A stretch of 64,000 nucleotides of DNA, taken from contig NC_049985.1 in NCBI RefSeq assembly GCF_000003815.2, positions 18,565,610-18,629,609 on the forward strand, written 5' to 3'. The notes below the pieces were generated by a model that saw nothing but the letters and a program-made list of their open reading frames with translations, was not told the DNA's origin and ran no database searches. A program made the translations under genes and the position numbers. The DNA comes from Branchiostoma floridae. Taxonomy: Eukaryota; Chordata; Leptocardii; Amphioxiformes; Branchiostomatidae. Position 1 is the first letter of the stretch. Every line of letters starts with the position of its first letter. Of this stretch, positions 54,501 to 64,000 are shown piece by piece.

Positions 54501-55377
54501 GTAATTGTTATGCCAATATGACACCAAGGTCAGGTTGACACCACAGTTCATAGGATCAGGTTCAAGTCCGGACCTACTATAGTAGTACAGTAGCGCCATA
54601 TCATATTTTGGAGAGCAAGACATGTGTACTAGTATGTGTAGAGGTCTCTGTGTTGCAAGTTACCATCTGTATTATGTGTATGTTCAAATTGTACAATGGA
54701 AGAACATTTAAGTTATTTTCATTATCAACAACTAATAGGCAGATAGAAAACGAAGGCGTAACATTCATCGGTTAATTTTGTTTCATCATACTTCCTTTTT
54801 TCTCCTTTGGCATGGCTGGGTGACTGTTTAATATTAGCGAACTCAGCAAACTATCTCCCTTGAATTTAAAAGACAGAATAAGACGAATAACTGATCTCTT
54901 TCCTGTCAGTTTGTCCAGCCCGGTGATACAAGAATTTTGTGACAGTCCAGGGCTCGAAATACTGGGTGCATGTGCACCCAGGTGCACCCAAAATTGGAGC
55001 TGTGCACCCAAATACATTTGTATTTCTTAGGTTCATGTATGTAAAGATATCAAAGTATACATCATATTCTTGAAATCTAAGTGTTAGAAAGATAATAAAA
55101 ATGTCTGTCATGGTACTTGTTTAAGAATTTGATAGCTTGTAACTAAGTTTTATTATTAGGTTATTACTTAAATTCAACTGGTGCACCCAAAATTTTTTTG
55201 GTGCACCCAATTTTTTAAGCTGGGTGCACTAGTGCACCTAATCCCAAAAATGAATTTCGAGCCCTGCAATCCCTGTACTGATACCCACCTAATTAACCTT
55301 GAGAATAATAGAAAGGGTACTGTTTTCAACTGGCGCTTGATTTTGGTAATGGCGCAGTCACATTTGTTGTAGGCCAT
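51550..55377 (-). CDS. Unrecognised five-exon gene, 157-residue protein
   Basis: Minus-strand exons in order: 55298-55377 (ATG at 55377), 54144-54199, 52372-52427, 51748-51930 and 51550-51648 (TAG at 51552-51550). Lengths 80+56+56+183+99 = 474 nt, and all four junctions keep frame. Acceptors are ttgtag, agatag, atttag and a very strong ttttttcag. Donors (gttaat, gtaatc, gttaag, gtaatt) are weak. The protein starts MAYNKCDCAITKIKRQLKTV, continues VISSVFEKLISKGALQIN, DVPQQIVAVLYSKVGPDI, NALHISIGDWMLQLFNQKYI, LCIELSCQFILAMLKKSD and ends FIDVWKCELAEVGNQITQQE..CCLSI. It looks like a soluble, mostly helical protein with scattered Cys, no signal peptide and no clear membrane helix. I recognise no family. 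Introns hold two hAT-like MITEs, a SINE and a palindrome. Exon choice could differ at the 5' side; the last two exons are the best supported. Confidence 0.5.
51985..52066. mobile_element. Palindromic MITE, CCTGGATACCAGACCC
   Basis: Arms CCTGGATACCAGACCCCAGC and its near-complement GGGCTTGGGTCTGGTATCCAGG around TCTCAAAAAAATC..ATATTTTTTGAGA. Lies in intron 3 of the five-exon gene, 54 bp upstream of its fourth exon. Confidence 0.9.
52526..52876 (+). mobile_element. hAT-like MITE with GTGCAGGT repeats, copy 3, with target duplication
   Basis: Ends CAGGGCTCTAAATACC and GGTATTTTGAGCCCTG; internal TGCAGGT motifs as at 14528. GCATATG occurs immediately on both sides (8 bp, GGCATATG, if the shared terminal G is counted), which fits the 8-bp duplication of hAT elements. 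Confidence 0.9.
54370..54500 (-). repeat. SINE-type repeat related to 178-335
   Basis: It has AAGTGAGGAAAGTAATGTCT..CCTTTCCAATGGGCACAATA and a minus-strand B-box-like GGGTTTGAATCCC. In intron 1 of the five-exon gene. Confidence 0.6.
54948..55266. mobile_element. hAT-like MITE with GGTGCACCCA repeats
   Basis: Ends CAGGGCTCGAAATACTGGGT and AATTTCGAGCCCTG. Five or more (G/T)GTGCACCCA motifs cluster near both ends. The termini match the GTGCAGGT family, but the subterminal motif is different. It lies 31 bp downstream of the donor of exon 1 of the five-exon gene. Confidence 0.88.
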
Positions 55378-55470
55378 TGTGCAATTTCAATGCCGTAGAA
55401 TTTTCAACGGAACAGTCATGGTGCTCCAACGACCCATGCAGAGGTCAAGGGGTACATACAGTGTAGGTGT

Positions 55471-55898
55471 AGCCTGGGTACCATCCGGAAAGTACATGTA
55501 GTTCGCTCCGGCGTTCATTATATACTATATACAGTCGCTTCTAGCTCTGACATTCATTATACACTATATACAGTCGCTTCACTGTGTTTCCGTCTGGGAA
55601 CGCGGACCATCTAAACGTCTGGAATCGTCCAAATTCTGGAAGCAGGCGCTGATTGGTCCCCACATATGAGCGAATTATGGAATGGATTCGAGCGCTCGTT
55701 CGAACAGACGTTCCAACACCGGACAAGCCCTCCGCCCGTTCGTGGGAGGCCTGTTGTCATCGAACAAGCGCTCTAGAACCTATTCCTAGATTCGCTTATT
55801 AACTGACGTTACCGCCAAACGGTTTGAATGCGCACATCTCCAGACGGATAGCAGAAGCGAACGTAGGAGCGAACTACTATCCGGATGGTACCCAGGCT
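55471..55898. mobile_element. MITE, TAGCCTGGGTACCATCCGGA
   Basis: Inverted ends AGCCTGGGTACCATCCGGA and TCCGGATGGTACCCAGGCT with GTTCGCTCC/GGAGCGAAC further in. TACACTATATACAGTCGCTTC is duplicated inside (55526-55580). Lies just upstream of the five-exon gene's start. Confidence 0.88.
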
Positions 55899-56901
55899 AG
55901 TGTAGGTGTGGAGCGGTGAAAATTTTCATGCAGGCTATGACAGAAACAACAGCTGACAAGGATCTAACAATCATTCTGGACATCCTTTGCTATCGGTAGC
56001 AAGATAGCAGCATTATTTTCACAACAGCCCTATCTATCCCTGACCTAGCATGTGTCAAGATAGGACCATTTTGAGTGCACAGTCAGCATCATGTAGTCTT
56101 CTTTTTGTTAATTGTTCCATAGAAATTCATCAGAGAACTAGGGGATATGCTCTTCCTGCTACTAGAGTTAATCACTAACTATCACCGGAAGTGGGTACCC
56201 AGTGGACATTGAAACTAGCCCATCGCTTGCTGCCTTGTCTTGATACGAAATGTGTACTACACACAGTTAGATCTGCTCTTCCTATTGCAGAAATAAAATA
56301 TCATCCCTGAGTCATCACAATAGTGTTTCCCTTTGTTTGTTTGTTCCAGCTTTGTTGGAGAATCGCAGAACAAATCTTACTGTTACCCAATTTGTGTGCG
56401 CTTTGCCGGTGCAGAACCAACATCCCACCACAAGGCAAAACACTAAATTTTTTGAAGGTAAATTGTGCATTGTTTTGGGAAATATTTACAATTTTTATGG
56501 AGAGTTGCAGTAGGGCCTCACTACATAGGAGGGCTGAATCTGCAGCTGGTACACCAAAATGGCAGACTTCACTTGCGATATGGTGGCCGTTTAGTTGCTA
56601 GGGGGAGGATTATGTGACTGAAAAAGCCCTATAAAATGGGGAGGTTGCTAGTACCTGCCGAGGTAGCCTGCACTGCCTAGCCTAGCCCATCTTTTCTTGG
56701 AACCCCCTAAAGCACTACTTAGCCATATGCATAAACTGGGAAAATATCTCAATATGTGGACCAGAGAGCCAAGCAAATATCTAACTTCAGTGCCTTAACT
56801 TACTTACTTGTTACTTGAAAAGGTCTCCTCAGCATTTTGAGTGGCCTGCATCAAGAAGTCTACTAAATTAAACTGAATATTGAAGCATGCAAGACAAATC
56901 A
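55899..56901. other. Intergenic, no gene seen
   Basis: Short open frames only; no recognised element. Confidence 0.5.
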
Positions 56902-57222
56902 CAGTGCTCGAGCAGGTCGTTGATCAGTCAAACATTAGGCGTGAATGGGTCGTCGGTCGTGTTTGGCCCACAGCAGTGTTTGGGTCGTGAATGGCTGACC
57001 AATTTTCCTGCGGGTCGGGAACGGGGTGTAAGCCAGTCGTCAGGTGGGACATTCCGTACTGAATTACGACCATTTTCTCACCTGTTCCACCTTACGACTC
57101 AAAACCGCATGAATAACGACTAGAAAGTTGGAATCGGGTTGTGTTCTAATCACGACTGGAAACCTACCTGAGTTGCCTTGACGACAAGTAACGTTGCCAA
57201 GACTACCGAAACAAAAATGGCT

Positions 57223-57263
57223 GACTCGGAGACAGTCCGGCGCCATGGCAACTCCGGTGAGTG
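57223..57263 (+). other. Exon-like start (MADSETVRRHGNS)
   Basis: An ATG in good context (acaaaaATGG) is followed by 13 codons and a consensus donor CCG|gtgagt. A 36-nt in-phase candidate second exon (tattttag|GACAAGC..TTAG|gttagt) at 57571-57606 would add QAVTTAAVKL. No further exon found. Confidence 0.25.
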
Positions 57264-57783
57264 ACGGCATGGCGACGCACGTCACCGTGGTGACTGTTTC
57301 CGTGGCTACCGGAATGATTGGCATCTAGAGGTTCCACGTGCTGTGGTATATGTAGCTCCGCGTTTTACATGGATTCTGGTTATAAACACCGTGCGTCGGG
57401 GCATGGAAATTTCGGTCTTTTCAAACACCTTAGGGTAAAAGTAAAATAAGCAATCAAGCACCGAGAGAAACTTCAAGGATGTAGACAAGGTTGTGTTTGT
57501 CATCACTGAATAAAAAATATCTATAACGTCCTTAACGTACTATATGTATTTAAATGTTGAATATTTTAGGACAAGCTGTTACGACAGCTGCTGTAAAATT
57601 AGGTTAGTTCTATTTTTGGTATGTTTTAGTCGGCAAAATGAAATATTAGAATTTCCAACATGGATTAACGTTACTTGTTAATTTTGTACAGATAATACAT
57701 GAGCTTCTCTGAGGAATGCTGAAAGTGCGTAGTAAATGTGTAAGATTATTATTGCAGATTCACACATAACATACATGTAAGAC

Positions 57784-57868
57784 AAGGTAGGATTCGAACC
57801 GGCGCCATTTCTGGCAGCCATGTATCGCAATGCAGACGCGCTACTGATTGACCTAACACCCGCACGCC
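57784..57868 (-). repeat. tRNA-like sequence
   Basis: Minus strand: GTTAGGTCAATCAGTAGCGC (A-box-like) and GCCGGTTCGAATCC (B-box), with a GGCTGCCAGAAATGGC variable-arm-like hairpin. Anticodon stem poor; probably SINE-derived. Confidence 0.45.
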
Positions 57869-58105
57869 GACAGAACAGTCGTTTACGTACTATTCAAGAA
57901 CGCAAGGCAACAGTGAAGCATATATTAATAACGTTGCATAATCTTTTCTAAGTTCAATTTTTAACACCATGTGTAAATACTCCGTTTACTATAAAGATGG
58001 AACAATGACAATTTTTTTCACGATCATTAATTTTGTCTTTGTTGCGCAATCACGCACCGTCATGTATAAAGGCTCTAGTCAAAGACGACAAAAAGGAAAG
58101 TCTTC

Positions 58106-58195
58106 CGTGGCTCAGTGGCATAAGAGAGTAGGTTGAACGGTTTCTACTAGAATTGTGATGAAGTCGGAACGAGTCCCGCTGGACGTCGGTATTTT
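58106..58195 (+). repeat. Weak tRNA-like sequence
   Basis: It has TCCGTGGCTCAGTGGCATAA (A-box-like) and a poor B-box GGAACGAGTCCC, followed by T8. Opposite orientation to the one at 57784. Confidence 0.3.
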
Positions 58196-58495
58196 TTTTC
58201 TCCCCGAATCTTATATTCAAATGACTTTATTGATTTCTATAACATAAATAACATTTTTACTCATGTTGACAAGGGAATTATACAGTGAAATTCGAAGTCC
58301 CTAGGTGTATATTGTAGCTAGGTGATGTTCCCTTTTGCTGCATTCACGTGTTTTCGGTATTGTGGACCAGGTAAGCGTTACCTCTGTTTGCTTAGGGCTT
58401 GCGGTAATTGGATACTGCCAAGCAAATGAGCATGCAAGCTGTGTGATTTTCTCTGGTTGCTTTGTGCACGATGTGTTGCCAGCTGTTCATTAATT

Positions 58496-58700
58496 TTTCG
58501 TTCTATTTCGTTTATTTTCGTACCGTTTTGTTCCATTTTATTAACGTCGTTACATTCTGTTATGTTTCGTTGCATTTCGTTACAATTCGTTTCGTTTTGT
58601 TATAGTTCGTTATATTTCGTTCCGTTTCGTTAACTTTCCGTTTCGTTTTGTAACAGTTTATTCCGTTTCGTTATATTTCGTTTTGTTATAGACCGTTATA
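58496..58700 (-). repeat. CGTTT(C/T)GTTAT array (inverse of the 60504 array)
   Basis: About 200 bp of ~10-11-bp units such as TTCGTTACAA, TTCGTTTCG and TTTTGTTATAG; read on the minus strand these are the AACGAAA units found in plus orientation at 60504. Confidence 0.9.
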
Positions 58701-59397
58701 TTGACAGCACACAGTCAAGCAAACATTAAGCTAGTACTTAACACAATACACACAAACACGCCAGGTTTGGTAACGAAGTCATGTAACAAATACTGGTGAA
58801 ACCGTAATCAACACTATGTCACACTCAATAAGAAAGAAAACGCAACGCAGCATGAAAAACATAAGTATGTCACGGAGTATGTACATGCTACCTACGGTAT
58901 TACTTGCCTAGTTAGAAATCGCAAATGGATTTTGTATGACACTTACAACACATCGTAAATCCGGACTTCAAGGTCTGAACTTTGCAAACACGTTAGCTAA
59001 GCGGACAACTGTGTTGGAGGCGATGTGCAGTGGCTCCATGGCGACGATGTCATGAATACAGAACATTGAAGGCTAGTGTATATCACATTTTTATTCTATG
59101 AAAGATATAGCTATTTGTAATCTCATCGATCTTTTCCGAATTCATTATAATCGTACAGTATAATTTCAGAGAGGAGAGAAAAAGTAAGTAACACAACAAA
59201 ACTCTCCAGTCCTCCTCCACATCCAACCCACTGACCAGGTAAGGCTATGTTGATTTGATTATATAGATGACATTTTCTTGGAATCCCAAAACTGATGCAA
59301 ACGTCCGAGTAAAAAAGTTTAATGCTAGCCAATGCATATAAAACTGTTTCAATCTTCAGTAAACTTACATCTAAGCTCCTTGTAAAGTTGTAAAAAT

Positions 59398-59660
59398 CAT
59401 ATACTTGTACAAATCTTGTATCCGTCCCCTACTCGAATATGGCAGCGTAGTTTGGCACGGTCGCACTTCTTTAGACTCTCCACTCATCGAACGTGTACAA
59501 TATGAATGCTCTTTAACTACAGCTGATGTCATCATGTATCAGGGCGCCTTCGTACTCTTCTCTCCTTGCCGTACCTGGATTGGAAAAACTATCTGACCGC
59601 CGCCATATTATTCAATTTTCAATAACATCATTCATGGTCAAACTGGACAAAATATAAATT
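59398..59660 (+). mobile_element. Non-LTR retrotransposon C-terminal fragment, frameshifted
   Basis: It encodes LYKSCIRPLLEYGSVVWHGR, then IERVQ. After at least one frame change, VPGLEKLSDRRHIIQF. The same polymerase region as 588-1171, but a different and more decayed copy. Confidence 0.75.
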
Positions 59661-60503
59661 AAGAGATCTAATACCAAGTATCAGAATGCACTTCCTTTGA
59701 TCTTTGTAATAAACATAACCTTCAGTTGTTAGGATGTATCACAACTTGGCAGATGGGTCATTCCTGGTAAGTCTTCCACATTTTAAGAAAACAGTAATAA
59801 AATCTGTATGTGCGTCTTCTCGCTCGTATTCGTCTCGGTACTTTAAGTTCAAACTTACTCTCGCAACCTAGTTACCAGTCTGTTGATGTCAACACCAAAA
59901 TAAGCTGCAAGCTTGAGTATGGTATGCCGTCATCTTGTTGTGTATCTAAATGTTGTAACAACAACAAAACAACTTTATTATACATACGCACAATGTTATA
60001 CGTCACACAATAAATATACACAAGCACATACACAGAATAACGACAAAAATAAAACGATTTTCAAAACCGAATCCCATGTGCTTCTCTTATAATTATTCCG
60101 TCGTAATCAAACATCCATCATTTCGGATGAGACAAACTACCAACGAAAACCACACACGTTGTCTAAACAAGGTAAGTAACAGTTTGTACTTTAAGAAAGG
60201 TTGGAATTACTAAACATAGACGGCGATCATGGTGCGGACCACTAGTAAAACATTACTACCTTACTATAATTACCAGTTCTCGAGTTCGTCAATTGATTCA
60301 ATTCACAAGTTCGACAATTACAATATAAAGTATAACTACAGATAGACTATGCAATATACAGGTATATTTGCTAACAACCTTGACATTTCACATAACTCAT
60401 GTTGTTCGTATTTGCACAGGGACTCCAGAAATATTTCGACTAGCCTCAACAGACATCACGACAACATATAGTAAAACAATTTTGACAAGACCAATGAAAA
60501 GTT

Positions 60504-61275
60504 TGAAACGGAAACGAGATGGAACGAAATATAACGAAATGGAACAAACTGTTACAAAACGGAACGAAATGTCACGAAACGCAACGAAATATAACGAACT
60601 ATAACAAGACGGAACGAAAGAAAATGAACTATAACGAAAGGGAACGAAATATAACGAACAATAACAAAACGGAACGAAAGAAAATGAACTATAACGAAAG
60701 GGAACGAAATATAACGAACTATAACGAAACGGAACGAAATGTAACGAAACGGAACAAACTATTACAAAACGGAACGAAATGTAACGCAACGGAATGAAGT
60801 ATAACGATTAACGAACTATAGCTAAACGGAACAAAAGAAAACAAAATGTAACGAAACGGAGCTAAACATAACGAACTGTAACAAACTGTTACAAAACGGA
60901 ATGAAAGAAAACGAACTGTAACGAAACGGAATGAAATATAACGAACCATGACAAAACAAAACGAAAGAAAACTAACTAACGAAATGTAACGAAACGCAAC
61001 AAACTGTTACAAAACGGAACGAACCGTAACGAAACGGAACGAAATACAACGAACTATAACAAAACGGAACGAACTGTAACGAAGCGTAACGAAAGGTAAC
61101 CAAATTCAACAACATGAATGAAATGAAACAAAACGGTACGAAAATGAACGAAACAGAACGCAAAATTAATAAAGCTTGAACAGAATGGAATAGAGCGAAA
61201 CGGAACCAAACGGAACTAAAATGAAATAATTGGAACGAAGCGGAACGATAATTTGATGGAAACGAAATGGAACGG
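60504..61275 (+). repeat. AACGAAACGG / AACGAAATAT quasi-tandem array
   Basis: About 770 bp of ~10-11-bp units built from AACGAAA, AACGGAACGAAA and TGTTACAAAACGG. The low-complexity plus-strand frames rich in Asn, Glu, Arg and Thr are by-products. Confidence 0.93.
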
Positions 61276-61379
61276 CCTAATTATAAAACGTAGACGCCCA
61301 GGACGTCAGAAGACCAGCTACCATTTAGCAGCTTTCATTTTGATAAAACTTATACGTTATGGGTTGGATCAAAGGAACT

Positions 61380-61516
61380 GTAACGTTAACGCAACGGAAT
61401 GAAATATAACGAACTATAACACAACGGAACGAAAGAAAACAAAATGTAACGAAACGGAGCTAAACATAACGAACTGTAACAAACTGTTACAAAACGGAAC
61501 GAAAGAAAACGAACGT
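61380..61516 (+). repeat. Second block of the AACGAAA array
   Basis: This is nearly the same sequence as 60781-60921 (AACGCAACGGAATGAA, ACGGAGCTAAACATAACGAA), separated from the main array by ~105 bp of unrelated DNA. Confidence 0.88.
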
Positions 61517-62116
61517 TAGCCTATAGCATAATTTTACAAGTAATATCCTGCAAAAGAAATGAAAATAGTTTGGAAAAAAATCATGCGACCTCATTTTACC
61601 TAAGGGGGTTAAAAATCAACAACTGAACAAGGCAGACAAACGTAGTAAACGTCTAGCTCATCCGACTAACTTACAGTTTGTTTATTTGGATAACCAGGCT
61701 GTAACGCATCTGATGACCTCTATTGACCTTTCCTCTGGACGTCGACCAAAATACGACTGTATACGTCTGATTACCGACCTCGTCGTATATTAGTCAACAC
61801 ACAGTCGTATTTTAACGATGGGGCTCAAGGGATTCGGCCTCACAGTCGTGTTTTGGTGGGCACGATAGTCGTGAAACGGTCAACAGAGATATACGACTCA
61901 AGTCTGACTCAATTACGCTCCAAACCTAACGCATTTACACCCGCTCGAGCACTGTGAATTTTGTCAAATACCTCGTTATAACTGGTCTGGTTACTCTGAT
62001 CCCGGTAGAACAAAGGAACATTTTAGCCATGGTCTGAAAACCGCCTTACTAGTAGTATACTTTACCTTTGGACAAAGAAACTTTTTTTCAGGGAAGTCCG
62101 TTCGACTGCCGACCGG

Positions 62117-62312
62117 NNNNNNNNNNNNNNNNNNNNNNNNNNNNNNNNNNNNNNNNNNNNNNNNNNNNNNNNNNNNNNNNNNNNNNNNNNNNNNNNNNNN
62201 NNNNNNNNNNNNNNNNNNNNNNNNNNNNNNNNNNNNNNNNNNNNNNNNNNNNNNNNNNNNNNNNNNNNNNNNNNNNNNNNNNNNNNNNNNNNNNNNNNNN
62301 NNNNNNNNNNNN
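62117..62312. other. Assembly gap (196 N)
   Basis: Its right edge is the repeat shared with 40480-40546. Confidence 1.
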
Positions 62313-62374
62313 CCGACACTATCGCCTAATAATTTCCCATTTTTAACGACAAGAAACGCTAATGACAACAGAAT
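62313..62374 (-). repeat. Repeat shared with 40480-40546
   Basis: Reverse complement, essentially identical over ~62 bp (CCGACACTATCGCCTAATAA to GCTAATGACAACAG). Confidence 0.85.
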
Positions 62375-62588
62375 GGGGTGACATACAGGTGTGTAAATCC
62401 TTGCTTTAGTGTACCACAAGTTATGCCGTTTCAGCACTCTTTTCATGCTAGTTTACTTACCTCCGAGAAACGTAGGTATATAAATGTTATGGTAGTATCT
62501 ACTGTATGCTTGTCACGGAGATAATATCTGTGCTGAAGCGGAATTTCTGGCTTTGATATCTCCTGTTCTGAGCTTGGTCGTCATTCAA

Positions 62589-62690
62589 GGGGTGGGTACC
62601 GGTACAGAAAATGCAGATCCAGGTCAGGTCCAGTTTCAGAGGATCAAGTACAGGTCCGGACCTGAAGCTGGACCAGATTGTATGTGAAAC
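62589..62690 (+). mobile_element. ACCGGTAC-type element end, copy 4
   Basis: GGGGTGGGTACCGGTACAGA followed by GATCCAGGTCAGGTCC..GGTCCGGACCTG, the same order as at 6523. Confidence 0.8.
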
Positions 62691-62867
62691 TTGCGTCCTC
62701 AACTCCGGGTGGTTGCGACCATGATAGACATGCCGTCGTCTTTGACAAGTTCATGTCTACTCTATGTGGAATGAAAATTTCGGAGCGGACTGAAAGTGAT
62801 CGTCTTGAGACCAGTGGGAATTTGTTAGAAATTACAATAATCTCTACTCTACTTCACTCTTGTTACC

Positions 62868-63250
62868 TTCGCCAAGAAGGTCATGTTATGGTTAGAAAAT
62901 TTTTTTGTGTCCCAGTATATAGGTCAATCTCAAATAACTTTGGTAGCTGAGGATGGAATGTCGCGATATTTGGTATTTGAGTTGCGGTTGCGTATAGCAA
63001 GGTTTTGTACGAAAATGGTACTGTTGGCGCTTTCTGTCGTGAGTGCAGCGGGGTGAGTGTGTGTGTGTGTGTATCTGCGTACAAGATAACTTTTGACGCT
63101 GTGGATCGTTTTGCATTATATTTGGTAATTATTTAGGGGTTTGGAAAACGACGGTCAAGTTCGATAATGGGCATCCTGGCGACAAGTTGTGGTACTGCAG
63201 CGGACCGTCGAAGTTGGCGTTATAGTTATCCTGAAGTGGCAGGTTGAGGA
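62868..63250 (+). repeat. TACCTTCGCCAAGAAGG dispersed repeat, copy 1
   Basis: TACCTTCGCCAAGAAGGTCA..TAGGTCAATCTCAAATAACT..GATATTTGGTATTTGAG, then two diverged ~130-bp stretches ending in (A/T)CTG(C)AGCGG. A second copy begins at 63787. Confidence 0.7.
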
Positions 63251-63786
63251 TTTTTGGCTAGTGGATACGTCTTTGGGTAGGGAGTAAATCGTGTAAGTTT
63301 GGGCCCCCTGGCGGCTTGTTTTGAACTGCAGTGGGCGATTTTGTTGTTTTCTTTGAAAGAGAGTAAATCAAGCAGTGGTTGGTGGATTTGCATTATTTTT
63401 TGTAAGTACATACCTTAGGTAATGATTAAAATCCTGAAATGTATTGTATGCAAATCAGGGCTTAATTTACATGATAATTAGAAGAATGTGTAAATCCTTC
63501 AATTGACCTCTTTTCTGGACAGTCAGTGCTCAGTGTTTAAATACATCTGTGGTGCAGATTTGTGTTGTTCATGACATATTTGTGTCATCAAAACATAGAT
63601 GTTATTGTTGCTAACACATTGTTTATTAGTTCTCACTTTGCAAGTTCCATGTTGTTTGTTTGTGCACTATGGGAAAGGGGTTTCTCCATTTTGATGTCAA
63701 GGGGTGTTTTTCCGGGCCTTTATATTGGTGATGCTTACATGTATGTGGCAGGGAAAAGTGGAAGCTTGGTGGTTTGTGGCCTTTTC

Positions 63787-64000
63787 ATTACCTTTGCCAA
63801 GAAGATTAAACTTTTGGTTAAGGCTGAAGCCATAGTGTTAGGTGAGTCTTTATGTAGGTCAACAGTATAACTGGAGAACTGATTGATGGATCTTCATGAT
63901 ACTTGGTATTGAGTAGCGGTCGCAGAAACAAAGGTTGAGTTTGAAAATGGTTAGCCCGGTATCTTTCGTGGGTACTGCAGCGGGCTCAGTGTGTGAGTGC
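63787..64000 (+). repeat. TACCTTCGCCAAGAAGG dispersed repeat, copy 2 (runs off window)
   Basis: TTACCTTTGCCAAGAAGATT, AGGTCAACAGTATAACTGGA, CTTCATGATACTTGGTATTG and GTACTGCAGCGGGCTCAGTG align in order with copy 1. Confidence 0.7.

Larger units (their letters stand above)
56902..61954. mobile_element. ~5-kb element bounded by CAGTGCTCGAGC inverted repeats
   Basis: The left end reads GACAAATCACAGTGCTCGAGC (56893-56913) and the right end is its complement, GCTCGAGCACTGTGAATTTTGTC (61943-61965). Both arms carry many (A/G)GTCGT / ACGAC motifs for 250-300 bp (left: GGGTCGTCGGTCGTG, TTACGACTC; right: TACGACTGTAT, CACAGTCGT, AGTCGTGAAACG). Inside are two tRNA-like sequences, CGTTT and AACGAAA arrays in opposite orientation, and a LINE fragment. 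No transposase seen. A short exon-like MADSETVRRHGNS with donor lies at 57223-57263. Confidence 0.65.

Noticed and set aside
54772-54947. Minus-strand frame TGLDKLTGKRSVIRLILSFK.. as an extra exon of the five-exon gene
   Set aside because: It looks protein-like, but no acceptor or donor gives the phase 2 needed to join exons 1 and 2 of the model; the direct junction already keeps frame. It may still be an alternative exon.
55181-55372. Plus-strand frame across the GGTGCACCCA MITE
   Set aside because: Half of it is MITE sequence and the rest is antisense to the better-supported first exon of the minus-strand gene.
60519-61163. Asn/Glu/Arg/Thr-rich and Phe/Val/Ser-rich open frames
   Set aside because: Both are read from the AACGAAA array, which lacks stop codons in some frames by composition.
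63562-63870. 102-residue hydrophobic open frame
   Set aside because: Its 3' part is the TACCTTCGCCAAGAAGG dispersed repeat; no Kozak, splice or family evidence.

Overview
The window reads as nuclear DNA of a cephalochordate (amphioxus, Branchiostoma). The evidence is compact multi-exon genes with GT..AG introns, a C2H2 zinc-finger gene with alternating CGECG and CD(Q/H)CDYSA fingers of the kind I associate with amphioxus, a secreted lectin mixing hevein-like, discoidin and fucolectin domains, and very many short inverted-repeat transposons. No bacterial operon, phage or CRISPR structure is present. Eleven N runs (1976-2075, 3237-3556, 4550-4823, 7799-8070, 31357-31881, 33301-33400, 35090-35189, 40372-40471, 43419-43518, 44441-44540, 62117-62312) break the sequence. 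Open frames running through them are artefacts.

Genes, left to right. (1) The 3' part of a BACK-Kelch gene, + strand, 1355-3236. (2) A C2H2 zinc-finger gene, - strand, exons 10245-10836 and 11325-11383. (3) A complete MYG1 exonuclease gene, + strand, six exons 12617-16876, with in-frame upstream starts giving a mitochondrial-type leader. (4) A secreted lectin, + strand, eight exons 19462-26121: Cys-rich repeats, two hevein-like domains, one F5/8C domain and one fucolectin domain; its 5' end is not seen. (5) The last exon of a CZIB/DUF866 gene, - strand, 32881-33216. (6) A two-exon, 82-residue single-pass membrane protein, + strand, 36464-37799. (7) A previously hidden five-exon gene, - strand, 51550-55377, whose short exons join in phase into a 157-residue protein I do not recognise. 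Weaker candidates are an isolated 3' exon at 45921-46080 and a possible first exon at 57223-57263.

Mobile DNA fills most of the rest: 3' ends of several non-LTR retrotransposons (588-1171, 6697-7023, 9356-10058, 33534-34206, 59398-59660), a mariner-like end, a TTAA-flanked piggyBac-like element, a TAA-flanked Harbinger-like MITE, a hAT-like family with three different sets of subterminal repeats, TA-flanked MITEs, foldback elements, tRNA-derived SINEs, and a ~5 kb inverted-repeat-bounded element (56902-61954) carrying inverted CGTTT/AACGAAA arrays. Several insertions sit within tens of bases of splice sites. One SINE appears to supply the 3' splice site of a lectin exon.

The genes do not form a pathway. 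They are neighbours: an RNA exonuclease, a regulator, an innate-immunity-type lectin, a zinc-binding protein and two small proteins. The most notable observations are the hidden five-exon gene, the small membrane protein, the reading-frame-preserving tandem copies of the MYG1 C-terminus in its 3' UTR, the lectin's domain mix, and the large composite element at the right end.
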